This document shows positions 1-5,115 of a stretch of 5,115 nucleotides of DNA, in pieces (position 1 is the first letter of the stretch; each line of letters starts with the position of its first letter). Source of the stretch: Prevotella sp. UBA4376 (GTDB lineage Bacteria > Bacteroidota > Bacteroidia > Bacteroidales > Bacteroidaceae). The notes under the pieces were generated by a model. That model saw only the letters and a list, made by a program, of their open reading frames with translations. It was not told the origin of the DNA and did no database searches. The translations under genes were made by a program, and so were the position numbers. The stretch spans positions 1 through 5,115 of the forward strand of contig DGRY01000161.1 in the NCBI GenBank assembly GCA_002391185.1, given 5' to 3'.

Positions 1-1469
1 ACATCGGCATCGGTAGCCACAATAACCTTGTTGTAGCGCAGATTATCCAAGCCATCTTCAATATCGAGTGCAGCCTGAAGAAGATTAAACTCTTCGTTTT
101 CGTAGCACACCTTCTTGGTAAGTCCGAAGCAGTTGAGAGGCTTTCCACGCAAAGAGAACACCGCCTGTGTGTTTACATCACGGCTCTTTGTGATAGAACC
201 ACTTGCAGAGTCACCCTCGGTGATGAAGATTGATGATTCTTCCTTACGATCGTTCTTAACATCACAGAAGTGGATACGACAGTCGCGGAGCTTTCGATTG
301 TGAAGGTTGGCTTTCTTGGCACGTTCACGAGCAAGCTTTGTTACACCAGCCATTGCCTTGCGCTCACGCTCGCTCTCCTTAACCTTGTTTTCGATAACCT
401 CTGCCACATCGGTGTGCATGTGCAAATAGTTATCTACATTCTGTTTGATGAAATCGCCAACATACTTGTTGATGCTATCGCCATCGGGAGCCATCTGGGT
501 ACTTCCCAGTTTAATCTTTGTCTGAGACTCAAAGACTGGCTCTTCTACATTAAGAGCTATGGCAGCAACAAGGCCATTACGGATGTCACCATATTCGTAT
601 TTACCAAAATATTCCTTTATTGTTTTGGCTATATGCTCCTTGAAAGCACTCTGATGAGTACCTCCCTGAGTGGTGTGCTGGCCATTAACGAAGCTATGAT
701 ACTCTTCACCATACTGATTGGTGTGAGTGAATGCAATCTCAATATCCTCGTCCTTAAGATGGATTATAGGATAAAGACCTGTTGATGTCATGTTATCGGT
801 CAACAAATCCTCAAGACCATTACGGCTCTTGATGCGCTGACCGTTATACATGATTGTGAGGCCCGAATTAAGGTAGGTGTAATTGCGAAGCATCGTTTCT
901 ACGATGTCATCGTGGAAACTATAGTTTTTGAACAGAGTGTTATCAGGCTCAAAGAAGATGAATGTACCATTCTCATCTGTTGATTCAGATGTATGATCGC
1001 TAAGAAGATTACCCTTTTCAAATTCCAGTTCACGAACCTTTCCTTCACGATAAGAACGCACGGTGAAATGGGCACTAAGGGCATTAACAGCCTTCACACC
1101 CACACCATTAAGTCCAACACTCTTCTTGAATGCCTTACTGTCGTATTTTCCTCCCGTATTAAGAACGCTTACTGCCTCAACAAGCTTTCCCTGTGGAATA
1201 CCACGACCATAGTCGCGCACGCTAACACGCAAGTTTTCGTCAATATCAACCTCTATGCGGTCACCAGCCTTCATCTTGAACTCGTCGATAGAGTTGTCGA
1301 TAACCTCCTTCAAGAGGACATAGATACCATCTTCAGGAAGATTACCATCACCTAAACGACCGATATACATACCTGGACGGGTACGTACATGTTCCATATC
1401 ACTCAAGTGACGGATATTATCATCAGTATATTCAACTGGCTGCTGTGGGATTTTTTCTAACTCACTCAT
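1..1469 (-). CDS. parE: DNA topoisomerase IV subunit B (ParE), 3'-truncated by the window edge
   Basis: This is the ATPase subunit of topoisomerase IV, which works with ParC to decatenate daughter chromosomes and relax supercoils. I translated 489 residues from the ATG at 1469-1467; the frame runs off the window at base 1. The GHKL ATPase domain shows E55 and N59 ([11 protein letters not shown]), the DYGRGIP motif at 86-92 and the glycine-rich lid [11 protein letters not shown] at 119-129. The transducer QTK loop is at 316-318, with K318 expected to contact the ATP phosphate. The TOPRIM domain shows EGDSASGS from E418 and the start of the metal-binding DxD motif (D487, D489). EGDSASGS rather than EGDSAGGS, together with the [20 protein letters not shown]-terminus, favours ParE over GyrB. 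About a quarter of the protein, the end of TOPRIM and the C-terminal region, lies outside. The gap to the acyltransferase upstream is 49 bases with no recognisable promoter, so the two may be cotranscribed. Confidence 0.95.
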   Translation of the reverse strand, partial: MSELEKIPQQPVEYTDDNIRHLSDMEHVRTRPGMYIGRLGDGNLPEDGIYVLLKEVIDNSIDEFKMKAGDRIEVDIDENLRVSVRDYGRGIPQGKLVEAVSVLNTGGKYDSKAFKKSVGLNGVGVKAVNALSAHFTVRSYREGKVRELEFEKGNLLSDHTSESTDENGTFIFFEPDNTLFKNYSFHDDIVETMLRNYTYLNSGLTIMYNGQRIKSRNGLEDLLTDNMTSTGLYPIIHLKDEDIEIAFTHTNQYGEEYHSFVNGQHTTQGGTHQSAFKEHIAKTIKEYFGKYEYGDIRNGLVAAIALNVEEPVFESQTKIKLGSTQMAPDGDSINKYVGDFIKQNVDNYLHMHTDVAEVIENKVKESERERKAMAGVTKLARERAKKANLHNRKLRDCRIHFCDVKNDRKEESSIFITEGDSASGSITKSRDVNTQAVFSLRGKPLNCFGLTKKVCYENEEFNLLQAALDIEDGLDNLRYNKVIVATDAD

Positions 1470-1518
1470 ATTTCAATGGGGTATTATAGGATTAGAGGTT
1501 GATTTTTATTTATGGAGA

Positions 1519-2664
1519 TTACTTTATTTCTTTCTTGAAACAACGGCGACGCTTATGCTGAACGGTTTCAAAAGCCTGCCACTGGTTCTGCACATTATCG
1601 TTGGTTTCCATCTCAACCTGTGATTCTCCCCATTCAAAGCCAAACTTCTGGAAAAGAGGGATAAGATGTGCAAAAAGAAGAGCAACAGCTCCCTTGCTAC
1701 GATATTCAGGAAGTACACCAACCATCTCAAGATCAACGATATTTGTCTTGTGACACTTCAGCGAGCGTAGGATATGCCACCAGCCGAAAGGAAAGAGACG
1801 ACCACGGTGTGTTTTCTGCATAGCCTTTGACAACGAAGGAAGTGTGATACCAACGGCAACAATCTTTCTGTTGTTATTCCAGTCTTCTACAACTGGAATA
1901 AGGCGCAAATCGCCATAAGGCAGATACTGGTTGATGTATTGCATTATCTGCTTGTCTGAAAGCTCAGAAAAACCATAAATATCCTTGAATGCCTCGTTGA
2001 TAACCCTAAACACTTCTATGCCCTTGCCTTCCTTGTAAACCTCGTGCTTGGTCATCACATGAACATGCAGATTATATCGTTTCTCAACCATCTGAGCAAT
2101 CTTCTTATGCTTCTCTGGCATCTTCTCTGGAACGATAATCTTATACTCCACATAATCATTATCCTTTACCCAGCCACCAAGTTTCTCCATGTGCTGTGGA
2201 TAATAAGGATAGTTATAGATTGTTGCAAAGGTACCCAATTGGTCATAACCATCTGTTAGCATTCCTTCTGGATCGAAATCAGTAAAGCCAAGAGGACCAA
2301 CAACCTCTGTCATGCCCTTGCTCTTGCCATATTCAGTAACAGCATCGAGCAAAGCCTTGGAAACCTCAATATCATCAATAAAATCTATCCAGCCAAAACG
2401 ACAGGTTTTACGCTCCCAACGCTTATTGGCTTTGTGGTTGATAATAGCAGCTACACGTCCTACCAGCTTTCCGTCCTTGTAAGCAAGATAATACTCTGCT
2501 TCACAAAAATCGAAAGCAGCATTCTTATCGCGACTCAATGTTGCCATATCATCGCTGAACAAAGTGGGGACATCGTAAGCGTTGCCTTCATACAAATCGT
2601 AATGAAAGTCAACGAAAGTTTTCAAATCCTTTTTGGATTCTACTTTCCTTATTTCTACTGACAT
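1519..2664 (-). CDS. YghO/BcerS-like GNAT-fold acyltransferase, candidate ceramide synthase
   Basis: This 381-residue protein matches, from memory, the family containing E. coli YghO and Caulobacter bCerS, the bacterial ceramide synthase that N-acylates a sphingoid base from acyl-CoA. Visible signs are an N-terminal block with DKNAAFDFCEAEYYLAYKDG (46-65) followed by GRVAAIINHKAN (69-80), the family signature from GPLGFTDFDPEGML (123-136) through YNYPYYPQHMEKLGG (150-164), and a C-terminal GNAT-like region with VGVLPEYRSKG (315-325) resembling an acyl-CoA-binding loop. It ends in the basic stretch KRRRCFKKE (371-379). The length is normal for the family. There is no signal peptide or membrane segment, so it is probably cytosolic or peripheral to the membrane. 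The ATG at 2664 is preceded by a good promoter (2695-2726) giving a leader of only about 20 bases, which supports this start. Family membership is fairly secure. Ceramide synthesis is an inference, and other N-acyl transfers are possible. No other sphingolipid gene is in the window. Confidence 0.82.
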   Translation of the reverse strand: MSVEIRKVESKKDLKTFVDFHYDLYEGNAYDVPTLFSDDMATLSRDKNAAFDFCEAEYYLAYKDGKLVGRVAAIINHKANKRWERKTCRFGWIDFIDDIEVSKALLDAVTEYGKSKGMTEVVGPLGFTDFDPEGMLTDGYDQLGTFATIYNYPYYPQHMEKLGGWVKDNDYVEYKIIVPEKMPEKHKKIAQMVEKRYNLHVHVMTKHEVYKEGKGIEVFRVINEAFKDIYGFSELSDKQIMQYINQYLPYGDLRLIPVVEDWNNNRKIVAVGITLPSLSKAMQKTHRGRLFPFGWWHILRSLKCHKTNIVDLEMVGVLPEYRSKGAVALLFAHLIPLFQKFGFEWGESQVEMETNDNVQNQWQAFETVQHKRRRCFKKEIK

Positions 2665-2694
2665 AATACGTTAAGATCTAAACTTTCAGACTTG

Positions 2695-2726
2695 CAAAAA
2701 TAGCTAAAATCAAGCAGATAGCCAAA
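2695..2726 (-). promoter_or_regulatory. Bacteroidota-type promoter of the acyltransferase (and perhaps parE)
   Basis: On the minus strand, TTTG (2726-2723) is followed after 20 bases by TATTTTTG (2702-2695). This matches the primary sigma factor consensus of Bacteroidota: a -33 TTTG and a -7 TAnnTTTG about 19-21 bases apart. Transcription should begin a few bases further on, near 2687, leaving a leader of about 20 bases before the ATG at 2664. The -33 element lies just after the stop codon of the methyltransferase gene (2728-2730). No intrinsic terminator lies between the two genes, so some read-through from upstream is possible. Confidence 0.75.
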
Positions 2727-2727
2727 T

Positions 2728-3990
2728 TTAACCAATTTTTTTGCAGATTATTAATGTGTGACTGCGTTCACCAACAGTAGTAGCAAAGATATAAGTATCG
2801 CCTCCATCTTTCAACTTTAAACGCTTTCTAAGTTCGGCAACAGACAAGGGGAAGTTCCTTACAGCTATATTTGCCTGAGAAATATCAGCCAACACCTTGC
2901 GCAATTCCTTCTTATTCATCGATGAAACGGCATAAATTTTGAACTTTCTGCCTGGAAAATCAGCAATTTCATCGTTACTAACAAATAAATGGGAATTTCT
3001 TGATAATGCCTTTACCGAGAAACAACTCGTTAACAGCGAGAAACATCCTGCCTTCATGATAGAGGCATTAGGTTCATAAAGGAAACATTCTGAGCCGTCA
3101 GCCAATATATCTGCATCTGATACAGATGGCACACAGTCAGCCTCTTCGCCATAGGAATATTCAAAAGACTCGTCATCATTAACGCAGACAACGCGTATGG
3201 CTTCATTTTTATCTCTACTAAGCACCAGCAACAGTTCCTTACATTCATTGCCCACAGAAACAATATAGACCTTAGAAACAGACAAAGCCTTGATTGCAGC
3301 ATGAAGATCAAGCATAGGTGACAGTTTAACCATCACCACAGAAGCCTTGTCAAGCAATTCTGACTGCAATTCCACCACATTTGGGGTACAATCCTCTATT
3401 CCATAAACCTTTGCCCCATGAATATCACGGCGTGCTGGGTCAAGATAAATAACTATGTTTTCTTCGATAGTCTGCTGACCATTTTCTTCGTTCTCGCCTT
3501 CGAGATGCGTTCGAGATGCATTCGAGATACGAGGCAAAGAATGAAGATACTCTACCCCATCAGCATTAACCACATCGGCATGATTCAATCCCAATAATTC
3601 AAAATTATGCCTGGCAATATCACATAAATGAGACTGCCTTTCAACATACACAGCCTTAGGAAATCCCTTGGCCATATAAGAGAAATCAACACCAAAGCCA
3701 CCAGTGAGATCTATGAGTGTGCCTGACGAATGCAAAATACCGCTCTTATATTTCGCTGTGCGCTCGCTTGAGCATTGTTCCATAGAAATATGCGGCGGAA
3801 AGATAATTCCTTCCTTAGAAGCCCATTCTGGCAGTTTTGTGCGTGCTCTTTGCCAACCTTCTATCTGGTCAAGAGCAAACGGCATGTCTATATCTGGATA
3901 TTTAGCAGCCTGTAACGCTAAGGAGCGCACATCGTCAAGCCGATGTTTCTTTATAAATTCTTCTATTGTACTCAATTTGCAATTACACAT
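2728..3990 (-). CDS. Class I SAM-dependent methyltransferase with THUMP-like C-terminus (PG_1098 type)
   Basis: This 420-residue protein belongs to an uncharacterised methyltransferase family common in Bacteroidales, known from the P. gingivalis PG_1098 type. A helical N-terminal domain contains DDVRSLALQAAKYPD (19-33) and QIEGWQRAR (42-50). The Rossmann methyltransferase domain follows, with the SAM-binding motif I DLTGGFGVDFS (94-104), an acidic residue after the second strand (E117 in YVERQ) and the motif IV-like YLDPARRD (182-189). YEPNASIMKAG (305-315) marks the ferredoxin-like part. The last ~70 residues (VSSMNKKELRKVL, RNFPLSVAELRKRLKLKDGGD) fit the THUMP-like domain, which suggests an RNA substrate; that is inference, and no substrate is known to me. 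The linker at 154-178 is polar and is partly encoded by an 11-bp triple repeat. The ATG at 3990 lies inside a 7-bp repeat; an in-frame TTG (L6, 3975) could be the real start, since MCNCK is simply translated repeat. It lies 13 bases after mgtC and is probably cotranscribed. Confidence 0.88.
   Translation of the reverse strand: MCNCKLSTIEEFIKKHRLDDVRSLALQAAKYPDIDMPFALDQIEGWQRARTKLPEWASKEGIIFPPHISMEQCSSERTAKYKSGILHSSGTLIDLTGGFGVDFSYMAKGFPKAVYVERQSHLCDIARHNFELLGLNHADVVNADGVEYLHSLPRISNASRTHLEGENEENGQQTIEENIVIYLDPARRDIHGAKVYGIEDCTPNVVELQSELLDKASVVMVKLSPMLDLHAAIKALSVSKVYIVSVGNECKELLLVLSRDKNEAIRVVCVNDDESFEYSYGEEADCVPSVSDADILADGSECFLYEPNASIMKAGCFSLLTSCFSVKALSRNSHLFVSNDEIADFPGRKFKIYAVSSMNKKELRKVLADISQANIAVRNFPLSVAELRKRLKLKDGGDTYIFATTVGERSHTLIICKKIG
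3499..3531. repeat. 11-bp direct repeat, three tandem copies, inside the methyltransferase gene
   Basis: On the plus strand the units are TTCGAGATGCG (3499-3509), TTCGAGATGCA (3510-3520) and TTCGAGATACG (3521-3531). Units one and two differ at one base, and units one and three also differ at one base. The unit is not a multiple of three, but three copies make 33 bases, exactly codons 154-164 of the methyltransferase, so the frame is kept. Each unit is read in a different frame, giving the non-repetitive peptide RISNASRTHLE. Confidence 0.92.
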
Positions 3991-4009
3991 TACACATTAC
4001 AAATTATAC
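3982..4009. repeat. 7-bp tandem repeat across the mgtC/methyltransferase junction
   Basis: The plus strand reads ATTACAC, ATTACAC, ATTACAA, ATTATAC: two perfect heptamers and two degenerate ones. The array covers the stop codon of the MgtC gene (4004-4006), the 13-base gap and the first codons of the methyltransferase gene. On the minus strand each perfect copy supplies an ATG (3997-3995 and 3990-3988). The upstream ATG opens a four-codon frame, M-C-N-V, which stops at 3985-3983 and overlaps the annotated start. Confidence 0.88.
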
Positions 4010-4447
4010 TTCGTTTCTGTCTTTATTCAGAAGGCGAAGCACATAGTTGAAAGCTTCCATACCCACCAGCACCAAAACGGTAGATATAATAGCAAGCAAA
4101 TACATACCAGCACCACAAGTCAAACCAATGGCAGCTGTCACCCACACACCTGCAGCAGTAGTTAGTCCACGTACAGCATTCTTCTGAAAGATTATCGTTC
4201 CTGCACCAATAAAACCGATACCAGTAACCACCTGAGCAGCTATACGCGACACATCAAGGCGCATATTCTCGTTTGTGAGCACCCCCTCAAAGCCATAGGC
4301 CGAGATAATCATAAACAAAGCCGAACCAAGCGCCACAAGAAAATGAGTGCGCAAACCAGCAGCCTTCTCACGGTATTCACGCTCAAGGCCTATAAAACCG
4401 CCCAATAGAGCAGCAACGAAAATGCGAAGAATAAATTCTAATGTCAT
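4004..4447 (-). CDS. MgtC/SapB-family inner membrane protein, short form
   Basis: This is a 147-residue hydrophobic membrane protein. The conserved N-terminal domain of MgtC shows GGFIGLEREYREKAAGLRTH (16-35), where the GxxxGxER and GLRTH blocks are diagnostic. Then come TGIGFIGAGTIIF (75-87), VRGLTTAAGVWVTAAIGL (92-109) and a final membrane segment at about 113-137. I count roughly five membrane segments: 4-22, 33-51, 68-87, 95-111 and 113-137. The protein lacks the cytoplasmic ACT-like C-terminal domain of the ~230-residue Salmonella MgtC and so resembles the short SapB form. MgtC proteins help cells cope with low magnesium and, in some pathogens, restrain the F-type ATP synthase; whether short forms do so is unknown. 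The ATG at 4447 fits the promoter at 4482-4512. The leader is far too short for the magnesium- and proline-sensing control known for Salmonella mgtC. The methyltransferase gene follows after 13 bases. Confidence 0.93.
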   Translation of the reverse strand: MTLEFILRIFVAALLGGFIGLEREYREKAAGLRTHFLVALGSALFMIISAYGFEGVLTNENMRLDVSRIAAQVVTGIGFIGAGTIIFQKNAVRGLTTAAGVWVTAAIGLTCGAGMYLLAIISTVLVLVGMEAFNYVLRLLNKDRNEV

Positions 4448-4481
4448 AATTCTATTTTACGGTATAAAGAACTGTTGGATA

Positions 4482-4512
4482 CAAAGATAATCATTGACCC
4501 GCAATCATCAAA
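4482..4512 (-). promoter_or_regulatory. Bacteroidota-type promoter of the mgtC-methyltransferase unit
   Basis: On the minus strand, TTTG (4512-4509) is followed after 19 bases by TATCTTTG (4489-4482), a full match to the TTTG / TAnnTTTG consensus at the preferred spacing. The start of transcription should fall near 4475, giving a leader of about 25-30 bases before the ATG at 4447. It lies downstream of the frd terminator, so mgtC should be expressed independently of the frd operon. Confidence 0.8.
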
Positions 4513-4565
4513 GAAATATGCTCTATTTTTGCTTTTTCAGCAGATTAACAAATAGTATTACCAAC

Positions 4566-4600
4566 AAAAAAGAGGAAAGTCCATTTGGACTTTCCTCTTT
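4566..4600 (-). terminator. Intrinsic terminator of the frd operon
   Basis: A perfect 14-bp inverted repeat (arms 4569-4582 and 4587-4600, loop of 4 bases) has four consecutive G/C-containing blocks in its stem. Read on the minus strand, the stem runs into six T residues (4571-4566) and then GTTGG. This is a textbook Rho-independent terminator, starting 42 bases past the frdB stop codon. Read on the plus strand it is followed only by TTT then AATC, so termination in that direction would be weak, and no plus-strand gene needs it. Confidence 0.92.
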
Positions 4601-4613
4601 AATCTATCATTAT

Positions 4614-4639
4614 CTTTTGCTTTCCGTTGAAAGCAAAAG
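4614..4639 (-). other. Second stem-loop just after the frdB stop codon
   Basis: A perfect 11-bp inverted repeat (arms 4614-4624 and 4629-4639; loop AACG on the minus strand) begins three bases after the frdB stop codon (4645-4643). It is not followed by a T tract on the minus strand, so it is unlikely to terminate transcription alone. It may protect the 3' end of the frd mRNA or add to the terminator 14 bases downstream. The structure is seen in the sequence; the function is inference. Confidence 0.7.
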
Positions 4640-4642
4640 TAA

Positions 4643-5115
4643 TTAGTCAGCAAGCTTTGCCTTAAGATACTCGCGGTTAAGACGAGCGATGTTAGCGATA
4701 GACTCGTTCTTAGGACAAACAGCCTCACAAGCGCGAGTGTTTGTACAGTTACCGAAACCTAACTCTTCCATCTTAGCAATCATGTTCTTAGCACGCTTAG
4801 CAGCCTCAGGACGACCCTGTGGGAGGAGTGCCAGCTGGCTAACCTTAGAAGAAAGGAACAGCATAGCTGAACCGTTCTTACAAGCAGCTACACAAGCACC
4901 ACAACCGATACATGTAGCGCAGTCCATAGCCTCATCAGCATTCTCCTTAGGGATAAGGATAGCGTTAGCATCCTGAGCCTGACCTGTACGGATAGTGTTG
5001 TAACCTCCAGCAGCGATAATCTTATCGAATGCAGAACGGTCAACCATACAGTCCTTGATTACAGGGAAAGCAGCTGAACGCCAAGGCTCAACGGTGATAA
5101 CGTCACCATCGTTGA
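4643..5115 (-). CDS. frdB: Fumarate reductase/succinate dehydrogenase iron-sulfur subunit, 5'-truncated
   Basis: This subunit carries electrons between the flavoprotein FrdA and the membrane cytochrome b subunit; in anaerobic Bacteroidales the complex mainly reduces fumarate to succinate. The last 156 residues are present. The frame enters from the window edge, so the [2Fe-2S] domain and start codon are missing, roughly 95 residues if the protein has the usual ~250. The opening [19 protein letters not shown] (visible residues 8-26) matches the conserved SdhB/FrdB linker, so the ATG at 5047 is internal. By spacing against E. coli SdhB, C68, C71, C74 and C133 hold the [4Fe-4S] cluster and C78, C123 and C129 the [3Fe-4S] cluster. 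C65 is an additional cysteine. Two 3' hairpins, one a terminator, show this is the last gene of its operon; frdA should lie just beyond base 5115. I cannot distinguish frd from sdh by sequence; the symbol follows the usual physiology of these bacteria. Confidence 0.94.
   Translation of the reverse strand, partial: NDGDVITVEPWRSAAFPVIKDCMVDRSAFDKIIAAGGYNTIRTGQAQDANAILIPKENADEAMDCATCIGCGACVAACKNGSAMLFLSSKVSQLALLPQGRPEAAKRAKNMIAKMEELGFGNCTNTRACEAVCPKNESIANIARLNREYLKAKLAD

Noticed and set aside
270..785. A 171-codon open frame on the plus strand.
   Set aside because: It lies opposite parE, whose minus-strand translation carries continuous ATPase and TOPRIM motifs. The plus-strand product resembles no family and has no promoter; the same holds for the open frame at 993-1355.
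1..1469. Assignment as gyrB.
   Set aside because: The N-terminal [15 protein letters not shown] pattern and EGDSASGS in the TOPRIM domain fit ParE; GyrB would be expected to show EGDSAGGS and a different N-terminal block.
3982..4009. A possible miniature CRISPR-like or attachment-site repeat.
   Set aside because: The units are only 7 bp and directly adjacent, with no spacers, and there is no integrase or cas gene nearby.
3704..4165. A 153-codon plus-strand open frame spanning the methyltransferase/mgtC junction.
   Set aside because: It crosses two well-supported minus-strand genes, and its translation has no recognisable motif.
4524..4531. A TATTTTTG match on the plus strand that could be a -7 promoter element.
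   Set aside because: There is no TTTG at the right distance upstream and no plus-strand gene for it to serve; such matches are common in AT-rich gaps.
4643..5047. Reading frdB as a complete 134-residue protein starting at the ATG at 5047.
   Set aside because: The frame stays open to the window edge, and the 22 codons before that ATG encode the conserved PVIKDxxVD linker of SdhB/FrdB, so the gene is simply truncated by the window.

Overview
The window looks like core chromosome of a Bacteroidota bacterium, probably Prevotella or a close Bacteroidales relative. Three signs point there: ParE, FrdB and the acyltransferase all have the Bacteroidales style of sequence; Shine-Dalgarno sequences are lacking; and the intergenic regions carry promoters of the Bacteroidota type (TTTG, a 19-20 base spacer, then TAnnTTTG). 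The genus is inferred from recalled family resemblance, not from a search.

All five genes lie on the minus strand, so transcription runs from high to low coordinates. In that order they are: the 3' part of an iron-sulfur subunit of fumarate reductase/succinate dehydrogenase (4643-5115, 5' end outside the window), followed by a stem-loop and a strong intrinsic terminator (4566-4639); a short MgtC/SapB-family membrane protein (4004-4447) with its own promoter (4482-4512); a THUMP-like class I SAM-dependent methyltransferase (2728-3990), 13 bases downstream and probably cotranscribed with mgtC; an acyltransferase of the YghO/BcerS-like GNAT family (1519-2664) with its own promoter (2695-2726); and the N-terminal 489 residues of topoisomerase IV subunit B, ParE (1-1469, 3' end outside the window), 49 bases downstream of the acyltransferase with no evident promoter of its own.

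The layout suggests three transcription units: the end of a frd operon, mgtC-methyltransferase, and acyltransferase-parE. No stretch of 300 bases lacks a gene. The longest gap, 4448-4642, holds the terminator, a second hairpin and the mgtC promoter. There is no RNA gene, mobile element or CRISPR array.

This is mostly ordinary housekeeping sequence. The least explained items are the acyltransferase, whose family includes bacterial ceramide synthase and which would fit a sphingolipid-making Bacteroidota, and the uncharacterised methyltransferase, which carries an 11-bp triple repeat in a linker and a 7-bp repeat across its start codon. I see no clear evidence for a wholly new multi-gene system.
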